DNA of 64,000 bases, taken from NCBI GenBank assembly GCA_035937155.1, contig DASYVJ010000077.1, positions 40,406-104,405 of the forward strand, read 5' to 3'. Shown here in pieces: positions 50,639-58,917 of the stretch. Source of the DNA: Palsa-870 sp035937155. GTDB taxonomy: Bacteria; Chloroflexota; Dormibacteria; Dormibacterales; Dormibacteraceae. The notes beneath the pieces were generated by a model. The model was not told where the DNA came from. It saw only the letters and a program-made list of their open reading frames with translations, and did no database searches. The position numbers and the translations under genes are program-made. Numbering within the stretch: the stretch's first letter is position 1; every line of letters begins with the position of its first letter.

Positions 50639-51211
50639 ATGTTCATCGCCGCCGGTCCGACCGCCGCCTGGTTCTGCGCATGGGTCGACCGGCTGGGTGA
50701 GTCAGCTCGTGTGCTGGAGGCCGGCGGGCAGGGTGGGATCGGCGACGGCCTGACCTTGCTTCATCTGGATGCGCAGACGTTGCTCACCGCTCCTGATGGC
50801 GCTGTGCTGCGCACCAGCCTGGAGGCGGCGCGCCGGCGCGGGGCCCTGATCTCGATCCATCTCGGGGAGGCCGAGTGGATTCGCGCCCATGGTGCTTCGC
50901 GGACAGCTCACGAGCTGGCGGCGATCCGGCCCGACATCCTGTTTGCTGCGGAAGCGGCCGCCGACGAGCTGGCGGCGCCGCTAGAGGGGCTCGCCACGAC
51001 ACCCGTGCGTACCCTCAGCTCAGCGGGCTGCGCAGTGTACGGCAGGCGATTGGCTGCGCCGGCCGGCAGTGAGCTCGACGAGGTTGCGCTGGCGGCGGCT
51101 TTCTGCGTCGCTTACGTGGAGGGCGCGGGGCCGGTCGAAGCGGCTGGTCGAGCAGTGCTGGTCGCGGCCAGGTTTCCCGCCACCACGGTGCGCGGGCTCC
51201 AGCCCGAATGA
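50639..51211 (+). CDS. PfkB/ribokinase-like protein lacking the catalytic GAGD motif
   Basis: About 190 residues. Arrangement of ALISIHLGEAEWIRAHG, RPDILFAAEAAADELAAPLE, TPVRTLSSAGCAVYGRRL and a closing helix EAAGRAVLVAARFPATTVRGL matches the C-terminal ribokinase fold (substrate loop, NxxE-like, G-x-G, ATP helix). But the D-x-x-GAGD-x-F catalytic loop is replaced by DEVALAAAFCVAYVEG, and the N-terminal lid half is missing. Probably a non-catalytic or divergent sugar/nucleoside-binding protein. Stop overlaps the dipeptidase ATG (ATGA). Confidence 0.6.
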   Translation: MFIAAGPTAAWFCAWVDRLGESARVLEAGGQGGIGDGLTLLHLDAQTLLTAPDGAVLRTSLEAARRRGALISIHLGEAEWIRAHGASRTAHELAAIRPDILFAAEAAADELAAPLEGLATTPVRTLSSAGCAVYGRRLAAPAGSELDEVALAAAFCVAYVEGAGPVEAAGRAVLVAARFPATTVRGLQPE

Positions 51212-52194
51212 TCGTCGACGCCCACCTGGACATCGCCTGGAACGCGGTATCTGCTGGGCGGGGCTTTCTGACGCCGACCGCCAGGGGCTACCTGGTCAGC
51301 CGCTCATCCCTGATCGCAAACGGTGTCGGCCTTGTGTTCGCGACCCTTTATACGGCCCCCGCGCCCGCCGGGCGAGCGATGCGCACGCGGTTTGTCTATG
51401 AGAACGCGCACGAGGCGCACATCATGGCGACGGCCGAGGTCAACTACTACCGAAGCTGCGGCCTCCGGCTGATCGGCGACAAAGCCGAGCTCGAGTCTTA
51501 TGTGGGGAGCTGGCGGAAAAGCCGGCTGGCCGCCGTGCTGTTGATGGAAGGCGCCGACCCGGTGGAGGATCCGTCACAGCTCGGCGCGTGGACCGGCATG
51601 GGCGTCCGCATCATCGGGCCCGCGTGGGGCGGGACGCGATACAGCGGCGGCACCGGCGCGCCGGGTGGCCTGACCGAGCTCGGCGTGCAGCTGCTGAAGG
51701 CGATGCGCCGCAAGCGCGTGATCCTCGACCTGAGTCACATGGCTGACCAGGCGGTGGCTGACGCCTTTGCCATGTGGCGCGGACCCATCATGGCTTCGCA
51801 CAGCAACGCGAGGGCTATCGTGCCGGGCGACCGGCAGATCACCGCCGCGACGGCAAAAGAAGTGGCTCGGCGCGACGGCGTGATCGGTGTCAGCTTTTAT
51901 CAGAAACACTTGCGGTCGTCAGGTCGCGCGACGCTGGATGACGTCGTCAAGCACGTGCTGCACCACGCGCGAGCCGCCGGCGGTCCGGAGTGCGTTGGTC
52001 TGGGCACGGACCTCGACGGAGGATTCGATTCGAAACAAGCGCCGATAAGCGACCTGGGCGAGCTGAAGGAGCTCGCCGCGCGCCTACGCCGCCACTTCAG
52101 CAAGACGCAGGTAGAAGGAGTGATGGGCGACAATTGGCTTGAGTTCCTCGGAAGAGCTCTCCCCTCGCCCGCGCCAGCGGGAGCAATCAGTTAG
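51208..52194 (+). CDS. Membrane dipeptidase (peptidase M19, renal dipeptidase-like)
   Basis: Zinc amidohydrolase-fold dipeptidase, 328 residues. Metal ligands in MIVDAHLDIAWNA (H-x-D), LLMEGADPVED (Glu), LDLSHMADQ and ASHSNARAI (His), and GLGTDLDGGFD (Asp). Begins at ATG 51208 without signal peptide, so it is cytosolic despite its name. Its C-terminal LPSPAPAGAIS comes from GC-rich repeat-like DNA that continues beyond the stop. Coupled with the PfkB-like gene. Confidence 0.9.
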   Translation: MIVDAHLDIAWNAVSAGRGFLTPTARGYLVSRSSLIANGVGLVFATLYTAPAPAGRAMRTRFVYENAHEAHIMATAEVNYYRSCGLRLIGDKAELESYVGSWRKSRLAAVLLMEGADPVEDPSQLGAWTGMGVRIIGPAWGGTRYSGGTGAPGGLTELGVQLLKAMRRKRVILDLSHMADQAVADAFAMWRGPIMASHSNARAIVPGDRQITAATAKEVARRDGVIGVSFYQKHLRSSGRATLDDVVKHVLHHARAAGGPECVGLGTDLDGGFDSKQAPISDLGELKELAARLRRHFSKTQVEGVMGDNWLEFLGRALPSPAPAGAIS

Positions 52195-52236
52195 GCCCAT
52201 CCTCATCGCCGCTTGCGCGCAGGGCTAGGGAGAGGG
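52157..52236. repeat. GC-rich inverted repeat spanning the 3' end of the dipeptidase gene
   Basis: CTCTCCCCTCGCCC at 52157-52170 matches the reverse complement of GGGCTAGGGAGAGG at 52222-52235 with one mismatch and a one-base gap. The left arm is coding; the right arm lies in the 46-base gap before the convergent oxidase. Confidence 0.45.
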
Positions 52237-52240
52237 CCGC

Positions 52241-53308
52241 TCAGAGCATCTCCACCAAACGCCTCGCGCTCATGAACGCAAAACCCATTCCGTGGCCGTT
52301 GAACCCCGCGCACAGGTACACGTTTCGCATGCCCTCGACCGGCCCGACCAACGGCAGGCCCGTTTCCGTGAACCCCATGATCCCGGCCCACCGGTGCGTG
52401 ACCTCAACATTCGCGCTCATCGCAGCGAGCTTGCCGTCGAGGTGCTCCTGGATCTCATCTGTCGGCTCGGCCGCGTACGTGAGCTCAGCCTCCATCGCGG
52501 TGTCGCGCCAGCCACCGATGAGCACCTCGCCACTCGGGAGCTGCCGCCAGTACCGATAGCCGAAGTGTGAGTAGGTCGGCATGTCGGACACCGACGTGGA
52601 TAGAGGAGCAGAGGCCAGCATCTGGGCCCGCGTCGGCTGGATCTTCACCTGCGGCAAAAGCTGTGCCGTGTACGCGTTGGTGGCAAGGACGACCACGCCC
52701 GCGCGGCATTCGAGCTCGCCGGCTCGCACCGACACCTCGTCACCTCTTGATTGGATCGACGTGACCTCGACGCCTTCGCGGATTGCGCCTCGCTTGGCCC
52801 GCCGCGCGAGCGCGCCTACCAGCGCCGCGGGGTTGACCTCGCCGTCTCGCGGATTCAGCAAGCGCGTCCCATCCCAGTGCGCCTCGAAACCGTCGTCGCG
52901 CAGCAGCTGCGCAGACTCTTCCAGCCGCGCAGCCTCTTCCTCGCCTGAGGCGAGCGTTGCGCTGCCGAGCCGGCGGTGACCCACGTCGTCACGCTCGATG
53001 GCCTCGAGCATCCGGTCGTGGTTCTCATCGGTGATGTGCCACGCCTCACGCGCTTTCTCACGCCCAAAGATGCGTACCGCCTCGGCATAGCAATCCGCGA
53101 CTCCGGCGAGCAGGAATCCCGCGTTGCGTCCGCTGGCGCCAGAGGCGAGATGGCCGCGCTCGACCAGGACCGCGCTGATGCGCCGCTTCCCCAGGTGGTG
53201 AATGAGGCTAGTGCCCGCGATGCCACCACCGATAACGAGCACGTCGGCGCGGTCGGGCAGCACTCCGGGGTAACGCTCTGATGGTTCTGTCCAGAACGGT
53301 GTGCTCAC
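52241..53308 (-). CDS. FAD-dependent amino-acid oxidase-like protein (DadA/GlpO-type)
   Basis: 355 residues. N-terminal FAD-binding ADVLVIGGGIAGTSLIHHLGKRRISAVLVERGHLASGASGRNAGFLL (GxGxxG, then the acidic end of beta2 and the SGRN loop), central substrate domain with VVVLATNAYTAQLLP, and GFTETGLPLVGPVEGMRNVYLCAGFNGHGMGFAFMSARRLVE (second FAD contact, GHG). Oxidises an amine such as a D-amino acid, glycine or sarcosine, producing H2O2 or passing electrons on. GTG 53308 chosen; TTG 53317 is possible. Divergent from frdA, 39 bases apart. Confidence 0.85.
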   Translation of the reverse strand: MSTPFWTEPSERYPGVLPDRADVLVIGGGIAGTSLIHHLGKRRISAVLVERGHLASGASGRNAGFLLAGVADCYAEAVRIFGREKAREAWHITDENHDRMLEAIERDDVGHRRLGSATLASGEEEAARLEESAQLLRDDGFEAHWDGTRLLNPRDGEVNPAALVGALARRAKRGAIREGVEVTSIQSRGDEVSVRAGELECRAGVVVLATNAYTAQLLPQVKIQPTRAQMLASAPLSTSVSDMPTYSHFGYRYWRQLPSGEVLIGGWRDTAMEAELTYAAEPTDEIQEHLDGKLAAMSANVEVTHRWAGIMGFTETGLPLVGPVEGMRNVYLCAGFNGHGMGFAFMSARRLVEML

Positions 53309-53331
53309 CGCGGTCAATTCTCGCGTCCAAA

Positions 53332-53337
53332 TAGAAT
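53332..53337 (+). promoter_or_regulatory. Putative -10 box (TAGAAT) of the frdABCD operon
   Basis: TAGAATCAA at 53332-53340, 10 bases before GTG 53348, same as the string at 38535 and in the tRNA-Pro upstream copies. Confidence 0.45.
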
Positions 53338-53347
53338 CAACTGGCAA

Positions 53348-55057
53348 GTGGAGTTCGAGAGCTACGACGTCCTGGTTATCGGCGGGGGTCTCGCCGGTCT
53401 CAGGGCAGCCATAGCCGCGGTCGAGGCGAATCCCCGGGTCAAGGTCGGATTGGTCTCCAAGGTCTACCCGATGCGCAGCCACACCGTTTCCGCCGAAGGC
53501 GGCGCCGCGGCTGTGCTGCGGCCGGAAGACTCGTACGAGACGCACGCCTTCGACACCATCAAGGGCTCGGACTACCTGGCGGACCAGGATGTGGTCGAGG
53601 CGTTTGTGCGTGAGGCGCCGGTCGAGATCATCCAGATGGAGCACTGGGGTTGCCCGTGGAGCCGGGAGCCGGACGGCAAGATCTCGGCCCGCCCGTTCGG
53701 CGGCATGACGACCTGGCGAACCTGCTTCGCCGCGGACAAGACCGGATTCCACATGCTCCACACGGTCTTCCAGACTTCGCTCAAGTACGATCAGATCCAC
53801 CGCCACGACGAGGCGTTCGTCACCAAGCTCCTCGTCGAGGACTCGCGGTGCGTCGGCGTCGTCGCGCTGGACCAGAAGACCGGGCGGTTCGACGCGATCA
53901 CGGCCAAGGCTGTGATCCTTGCCACAGGCGGGCTTGGCCGCGTCTACGCGTTCACGACCAACGGCAACATATGCACAGGCGACGGAATGGCGCTGGCCTA
54001 TCGCGCGGGCGTCGGCCTCAAGGACATGGAGATGGTCCAGTTCCATCCGACCGGGCTGCCCTTCACCGGCATCCTCATCACCGAGGCCGTGAGAGGAGAG
54101 GGCGGTTATCTGACCAACAGCGAAGGTGAGCGCTTCCTCAAACGCTACGTGCCCAACAAGATGGAGCTCGGGCCGCGCGACATCATCTCGCGCGCCATGG
54201 TCACAGAGTTCGAAGAAGGCCGCGGCTTCATGGGCCCGCACGGCAGCTACATGCACCTCGACGTGCGCCACCTCGGTGAAGAGGCGATCGACCGCAAGCT
54301 TCCGTTCATGCGCGAGCTGGGTCGGGAGTTCGTCGGCATCGACATCGTCCACGACCCGATCCCCGTGCGCCCGGTGCAGCACTACATGATGGGCGGGGTG
54401 GACGCGGACATCTCGGGCGCCACTCCGATCGCCGGCCTGTACGCCGCCGGCGAATGCGCCAACGTCGGACTCAACGGGGGCAATCGCCTGGGCTCGAACT
54501 CGCTTTCCGAGTGCTTGGTGTTCGGTGCCGCGGCCGGACGCGCCGCCGCGCACTACGCAAGCTCAGCCAAGCCGGTGACGGCCAACCCCATCGACGCGCT
54601 CCTGTGGGACGAGGCTCGGCGTGTCGAGTCGGCGTACCTGGAGAAGACGGGTGGGGAGGAGCGGATTGGGACGATCCGCGAGGAGATGCAGCGGGACATG
54701 GATGCGGGCGCCGGAGTGTTCCGGACCAAAGAGGGACTGGAGAAGCTGACGGACCAGCTGGGCGGCCTTCGCGAGCGGTTCGAGCGCATCAAGATCGAGG
54801 ACTCCAGCCATACGTTCAACACCGAGCTCACCGCGGTGCTCGAGCTCGACTTCATGCTCGAGGTGTCGCAGGCGATCGTCGCATCAGCCCTCGCGCGTGA
54901 TGAGTCGCGCGGCGCTCACGCCCGGCGCGACTTCCCAGAACGCAATGACGAGAAGTTCCTCAATCACACGATCGCGTACAAGACGGACACGCGCCCGCGT
55001 CTGGAATACCGCGACGTCCGCATCACGAACTTCAAACCCCAGGCACGTTCTTACTAA
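53348..55057 (+). CDS. frdA: Fumarate reductase/succinate dehydrogenase flavoprotein subunit, E. coli Frd type
   Basis: 569 residues. FAD-binding GGGLAGLRAAIAAVE; covalent-FAD His in the RSHTVSAEGG segment; GCPWSREPDGKIS and FHMLHTVFQTSLKYDQIHR are closer to E. coli FrdA than to SdhA; FHPTGLPFTGILITEAVRGEGG; active-site H and R in HYMMGGVDADISG and AAGECANVGLNGGNRLGSNSL. Converts fumarate to succinate or the reverse with quinone. GTG 53348. Followed after 11 bases by the iron-sulfur subunit. Confidence 0.93.
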   Translation: MEFESYDVLVIGGGLAGLRAAIAAVEANPRVKVGLVSKVYPMRSHTVSAEGGAAAVLRPEDSYETHAFDTIKGSDYLADQDVVEAFVREAPVEIIQMEHWGCPWSREPDGKISARPFGGMTTWRTCFAADKTGFHMLHTVFQTSLKYDQIHRHDEAFVTKLLVEDSRCVGVVALDQKTGRFDAITAKAVILATGGLGRVYAFTTNGNICTGDGMALAYRAGVGLKDMEMVQFHPTGLPFTGILITEAVRGEGGYLTNSEGERFLKRYVPNKMELGPRDIISRAMVTEFEEGRGFMGPHGSYMHLDVRHLGEEAIDRKLPFMRELGREFVGIDIVHDPIPVRPVQHYMMGGVDADISGATPIAGLYAAGECANVGLNGGNRLGSNSLSECLVFGAAAGRAAAHYASSAKPVTANPIDALLWDEARRVESAYLEKTGGEERIGTIREEMQRDMDAGAGVFRTKEGLEKLTDQLGGLRERFERIKIEDSSHTFNTELTAVLELDFMLEVSQAIVASALARDESRGAHARRDFPERNDEKFLNHTIAYKTDTRPRLEYRDVRITNFKPQARSY

Positions 55058-55068
55058 GGGAGATTCAG

Positions 55069-55812
55069 TTGGCTGAGAAGCGGATCACCATCAAGGCGAC
55101 GCGGTTCGATCCCGAAAAGGACTCGGCGCCCCACCTGCAGTCATACGACGTCCCTTTTACCGACGAGAGCATGGTGGTCCTCGACGGGCTCAATTACATC
55201 AAGGCGCACATGGACGGCAGCCTCAGCTATCGCTGGTCGTGCCGGATGGGCATCTGCGGTAGCTGTGGGATGATGGTGAATGGCACGCCCAAGCTCACGT
55301 GCAACGCTTTCTTGCGCGACTACTGGCCGCGGCCGGTCGTGGTCGAGCCGCTCAACAACTTCCCGATCATCCGCGACCTCGTGATCGACATGGACGATTT
55401 CATGCACAAGCTCAAGTCGATCAAGCCCTGGATCATCCGCAAGCAGGAGGTTCCGCTGGGGGCCGGCGAGCACCCGCAGACGAACGCCCAGATCGACGAG
55501 TTCCGGCAGTTCAGCGAATGCATCAACTGCATGCTCTGTTACGCCGCGTGCCCCGTTTACGGCCTGAACAACGAGTTCCTGGGGCCCGCCGCGATCGCGC
55601 TCGCGCGTCGCTACAACCTCGACTCACGCGACCAGGGCCTCAAGCAGCGCCTGCCCGTGATCGGCGATTCGGAGGGCGTATGGGAGTGCAGCTTCGTCGG
55701 CGAGTGCTCGGTCGTGTGCCCCAAGGGCGTCGACCCGGCGAAGGCGATCCAGCAAACCAAGCTCGATACGACGCTGCGCTTCGTGCTGCCCTACGGAAAC
55801 CGAGAGGATTGA
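55069..55812 (+). CDS. frdB: Fumarate reductase/succinate dehydrogenase iron-sulfur subunit
   Basis: 247 residues with three cluster motifs: [2Fe-2S] CRMGICGSCGMMVNG and a further Cys; [4Fe-4S]/[3Fe-4S] CINCMLCYAACPVYGLN and CSFVGECSVVCPKGVDP. SYRWSCRMGICGSCGMMVNGTPKLTCNAFLRDYW and DSRDQGLKQRL match E. coli FrdB. TTG 55069 has a good SD (AAGGGAG, spacing 7). The next gene overlaps as TTGA. Confidence 0.95.
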   Translation: MAEKRITIKATRFDPEKDSAPHLQSYDVPFTDESMVVLDGLNYIKAHMDGSLSYRWSCRMGICGSCGMMVNGTPKLTCNAFLRDYWPRPVVVEPLNNFPIIRDLVIDMDDFMHKLKSIKPWIIRKQEVPLGAGEHPQTNAQIDEFRQFSECINCMLCYAACPVYGLNNEFLGPAAIALARRYNLDSRDQGLKQRLPVIGDSEGVWECSFVGECSVVCPKGVDPAKAIQQTKLDTTLRFVLPYGNRED

Positions 55813-56222
55813 AAGCTCCGGCACAGGCGTCGACCCCGGCGGCTACACACAGCTACAGATGGTCGATGCCGGCCGGCTGGTGGACGCGCAATCGCCACTA
55901 TTTCCTATATGTCGTTCGAGAGTTCACCGCGCTCCCGATCGCGGTGTGGCTGCTTTGGTTCCTGGTCGAGATCAAGCGTGCCGGCGGCGGTCCAGCCGGC
56001 TACTACCCGCCCAGCTCGACCGCCTTTGTGATTTTCAGCGTCGTCTGTCTTTTGTTTTCGCTGTATCACAGCGTCACGTTTCTCAGCCTGGCCGGCGTGA
56101 TCATCCATCTCAAGGTTCTCGATCGCACCATGCCTTCACGGGTCATCGTGCTCACGATGTTCGGCCTGTGGGCCCTGGCCTCGGTCGTCATCGCCGCAGT
56201 GCTGATCGGGTTCGCACGATGA
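55809..56222 (+). CDS. frdC: Fumarate reductase membrane subunit C (FrdC-like)
   Basis: 137 residues, three helices. RWSMPAGWWTRNRHYFLYVVREFTALPIAVWLLWFLVEIKRAGGGPAGY follows the E. coli FrdC layout (RPM..WW....Y..Y..RE.TA.P). No haem-ligand His pair is evident, as in haem-less type D enzymes. TTG 55809 overlaps frdB; TGA overlaps the frdD ATG (ATGA). Anchors FrdAB and binds quinone. Confidence 0.88.
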   Translation: MKAPAQASTPAATHSYRWSMPAGWWTRNRHYFLYVVREFTALPIAVWLLWFLVEIKRAGGGPAGYYPPSSTAFVIFSVVCLLFSLYHSVTFLSLAGVIIHLKVLDRTMPSRVIVLTMFGLWALASVVIAAVLIGFAR

Positions 56223-56665
56223 GCACGGCAGAACACGTCCCCGCTCGCCGGGGAGGTCGACGCGAAGCGGCGGGTGGGGGGGTCCACTCTAGGAAAGTCG
56301 CGATGCCGCACCTGTTCTGGTGGTTCATGTTCGCCCAGGGCGGGGGCATCGCCGCCCTGTTCATTCCGGTGCATATCCTGGTCCAGGGGGTTCTCGGACC
56401 GCTCGGCATCGTCCCCGTGGTCGACCGCCACTACGACACCTGGATCAGCATCCTGGGCAACCCCATCGTGAAGCTCTATCTCCTGGTTGTGATCGCGGTC
56501 CCGTTCTTCCATTTCGCGCATCGACTGCGCTACCTGCTCGTCGACTTTGGCGTGAAGGCGGCCAAGAGCCTGCCTGCGCAGGTGATGTTCTACGGCGGCG
56601 CGGTAGTGGTCACCGGGATCGCGATCTGGGTGCTCCTGACGACCGCGCCGATTTCCCTCGGCTAG
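56219..56665 (+). CDS. frdD: Fumarate reductase membrane subunit D (FrdD-like) with repeat-derived N-terminal insertion
   Basis: 148 residues from ATG 56219. The FrdD core begins at MPHLFWWFMFAQGGGIAALFIPVHILVQGVLGPLGI (compare E. coli EPVFWGLFGAGG...PLG) and has three helices; HFAHRLRYLLVD follows. Between the coupled start MSTAE and MPHLF lie about 22 residues (VPARRGGRREAAGGGVHSRK) that are pure translation of the GC-rich repeat 56238-56280. ATG 56303 would skip it, but the ATGA coupling with frdC argues that 56219 is the original start. Confidence 0.85.
   Translation: MSTAEHVPARRGGRREAAGGGVHSRKVAMPHLFWWFMFAQGGGIAALFIPVHILVQGVLGPLGIVPVVDRHYDTWISILGNPIVKLYLLVVIAVPFFHFAHRLRYLLVDFGVKAAKSLPAQVMFYGGAVVVTGIAIWVLLTTAPISLG
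56238..56280 (+). repeat. GC-rich double-hairpin repeat inside the 5' end of frdD
   Basis: Hairpin 1: TCCCCG (56238-56243), loop ctcgc, CGGGGA (56249-56254). Hairpin 2: CGACGC-gaa-GCGGCG with one mismatch (56258-56272), then GGTGGGGGGG. In frame with frdD, adding sequence after its first codons. Confidence 0.75.
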
Positions 56666-56671
56666 TGGTCG

Positions 56672-58015
56672 ATGTTTACGGTCGAAGCATTTCCCGCGTC
56701 TGAGCTCGGGAACGCGAGCTTCCTCGTCGCTGACCCGGATCGCGGCGTCGGCCTGGTGGTCGATCCCTATCGTGACATCGATGACTATCTGACGCGCGCC
56801 GAAGAGCTCGGCATCAAGCTGACACACGCCCTCGACACGCACCTGCATAACGACTTCATCTCGGGCCGGCGCGAGCTTGCCGCGGAAGCCGGCACGGCGA
56901 TCGGCGAGCTCGATACGGGACAGGACCTCGAGCTGGGCGATGTCACTTTCCGCGCGCTTCATACGCCGGGCCACACGCCCGACCACAAGAGCTACTTGCT
57001 GGTCGAAGCGGGACGGCCGCGGGCGCTCTTCTCGGGCGGCGCGGTGATGGTCGGCGCGATCGCGCGGACTGACTTGTTCGGCCCGCATCTCGCGGTCCAC
57101 CTTGCCCTCGAGGCCTTGCGGACCTTGCAGGTTCGCCTGCGCGGCCTGCCAGACGACGTCGCGATATTTCCGACACACGGCAGCGGGTCGTTCTGCGGCA
57201 CTGGCGGACGTAGTGGGTTCGAGACCACGCTTGGCGACGAGCGATCGACCAACCCGTTCTTTCTGACCACCGAGGTGATGCCGTTTCTAGCCCGAGCCCT
57301 CAACCAGCAGCGCTATCCCGCGTACTACCGGGACACAGCCCCCATCAATCAAGCCGGGGCGCCGCTGTTGGGCCGCAATCCTCCGCCACCTCCGAAATTG
57401 AGCGTCTCAGAGGTGGGCCGCCTGATGGGCGAGGGCGCTGCCGTGGTCGACGTCCGCCGAGGGCGTCACTACGACCGCGGCCACATCCCGGGCAGCTACA
57501 GCGTCGGCCTGGACGGCCCGTTCAGCGCGTGGGTGGGATGGCTGATCCCGCGCGGCCGGCCCATCGTGCTGGCGGGCGGCACTGATGCGCAGCACCTTTC
57601 GGCGCAGCGGGACCTCTGGCGTATCGGGTTCGACAGCGTAGTCGGGGCGCTCGATGGCGGCATGGACGCCTGGCAGTCAAGCGGCCGGGCGCTGTCCACC
57701 TTCGAGACGGTCGATGTCGAAGACATGGCTGAATGGATCCTCAGCGCGGAGCCGATGACGGTGGTCGACACCCGAGACGAGCACGAATGGGCGTCCGGCC
57801 ACGTTCCCGGTGCAGTTCACATCTACGTGCCTGATGTCTCGTATCGGGCGCCCGAGATTCCGAGAGAAGCGCCCGTCGCCGTCCACTGCGCGTCGGGCTA
57901 CAGGGCAGGGATCGCGGCGAGCCTGCTGGAGCAGGCGGGGCTGACGCAAATCCGTCACGTGCATGGGCCGTACTCGGACTGGGACCGCCTGCACCTCGCC
58001 GAGACTGTGCCCTAG
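56672..58015 (+). CDS. MBL-fold persulfide dioxygenase-like protein fused to two rhodanese domains (CstB-like)
   Basis: 447 residues. Metallo-beta-lactamase domain 1-~235: DTHLHNDFISGRREL (iron ligands H-x-H-x-D, last His replaced by Phe as in CstB-type proteins), HTPGHTPDHKSYLL and THGSGSFC. Then rhodanese 1 (~250-345) whose active loop reads VLAGGTD, no Cys, and rhodanese 2 (~350-447) with VHCASGYRAG, a proper catalytic Cys. Oxidises or relays sulfane sulfur from persulfides. ATG 56672 is 6 bases after frdD stop. Confidence 0.87.
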   Translation: MFTVEAFPASELGNASFLVADPDRGVGLVVDPYRDIDDYLTRAEELGIKLTHALDTHLHNDFISGRRELAAEAGTAIGELDTGQDLELGDVTFRALHTPGHTPDHKSYLLVEAGRPRALFSGGAVMVGAIARTDLFGPHLAVHLALEALRTLQVRLRGLPDDVAIFPTHGSGSFCGTGGRSGFETTLGDERSTNPFFLTTEVMPFLARALNQQRYPAYYRDTAPINQAGAPLLGRNPPPPPKLSVSEVGRLMGEGAAVVDVRRGRHYDRGHIPGSYSVGLDGPFSAWVGWLIPRGRPIVLAGGTDAQHLSAQRDLWRIGFDSVVGALDGGMDAWQSSGRALSTFETVDVEDMAEWILSAEPMTVVDTRDEHEWASGHVPGAVHIYVPDVSYRAPEIPREAPVAVHCASGYRAGIAASLLEQAGLTQIRHVHGPYSDWDRLHLAETVP

Positions 58016-58113
58016 ATCAGCCGGTAAAACCTCCAGAAATCGCTCTCTACCGGGACCAATGCATCGCGGTCGGCTTGGTCTTTGTCAGTCAGCGGCTTGT
58101 CGGCTGTGCTCAT
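58012..58113 (-). CDS. 33-aa small ORF coupled to a methyltransferase gene
   Basis: ATG 58113 overlaps the methyltransferase stop as ATGA and the frame ends with TAG at 58012-58014, overlapping the opposite-strand stop of the rhodanese gene. Peptide MSTADKPLTDKDQADRDALV then PVESDFWRFYRLI; hydrophilic with an aromatic C terminus, reminiscent of small acidic-linker peptides. Overlap coupling is the only support; no homologue known to me. Confidence 0.45.
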   Translation of the reverse strand: MSTADKPLTDKDQADRDALVPVESDFWRFYRLI

Positions 58114-58907
58114 AGCCCAAGTTTGCGCGCCCGCCAGATCTCCTCGGCCGGCCACTTCTTCGCCCACTCCGCCGGCACGTACGAGTAGTAAGGATGGTCG
58201 ACCGCATCGTCGGGGGCGATGAGCTCGCGAAAATCCACCACCTCGAAATCGGTTTTGCGCAGGAGCTGGAACAGCTCGGATCCGCTGATGTGGAAATCCG
58301 TCGAGGGCCCGACGTCATCGTCGGTCCAATCGAACCGGTGCATGCCCTTCTGCTGACGCACCAGGCGCTCGACCACCTTGCCCTCGTCGGGTGAGCACAG
58401 CACCTGCAGGGTGCTGTTGCGCATGAAGATCAGCTCGCCGCCGGGCCGGAGCAGGCGCGCCGCCTCGGGGATCCAGCGGTACGGGTCGCACCAGATCGAG
58501 GCGCCATACTCCGAAAACGCGAGGTCGAACGTGGAATCGGGCAGCGGGACATCCTCGGCATTGGCTTCGATGAACTCGATGCCGAGCCCGAATTCGGCAT
58601 CCATCTCCCTGGCGGTGGCAAGCTGTGCCGGCGTGATGTCGACTCCGACGACGCGGCGGGCGCCGCGTTTCTTGAGCCAGGCCGCCCAATACGCGGTTCC
58701 GCATCCGAGCTCGATGACGTCGAGCCCTCGCACATCTGGAAGCAGTTGCACCTCGTCCTCGGGCACCTGCCACACGCCCCAATGGACATCCTTCGCCCAC
58801 GACTCGTGAGCGTCGGCGGCCGTATAGCTGGCGTTGGATATGGTCCAGACCGCCCGATTGCGGACGGCGTATTCCGGGAGCGCTAACGTTTTGTCCGCGT
58901 CGGCCAA
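58110..58907 (-). CDS. SAM-dependent methyltransferase, class I (tandem copy B)
   Basis: 265 residues. SAM motif I VIELGCGTAYWAAWLKKRGARRVVGVDITPAQL, motif II region NAEDVPLPDSTFDLAFSEYGASIW (post-II NAEDVPLPD), motif III LLRPGGELIFMRNS. UbiE/COQ5-like methyltransferase fold; substrate unknown. C-terminal YYSYVPAEWAKKWPAEEIWRARKL is shared with the neighbour at 58918. ATG 58907, 10 bases downstream of that gene's stop, and it is followed by a 33-residue ORF. Confidence 0.85.
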   Translation of the reverse strand: MADADKTLALPEYAVRNRAVWTISNASYTAADAHESWAKDVHWGVWQVPEDEVQLLPDVRGLDVIELGCGTAYWAAWLKKRGARRVVGVDITPAQLATAREMDAEFGLGIEFIEANAEDVPLPDSTFDLAFSEYGASIWCDPYRWIPEAARLLRPGGELIFMRNSTLQVLCSPDEGKVVERLVRQQKGMHRFDWTDDDVGPSTDFHISGSELFQLLRKTDFEVVDFRELIAPDDAVDHPYYSYVPAEWAKKWPAEEIWRARKLGL

Positions 58908-58917
58908 TCGCTAAGCC

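Noticed and set aside
52241..54553. 770-codon minus-strand frame
   Set aside because: Only 52241-53308 is protein-like; the remainder is antisense to frdA.
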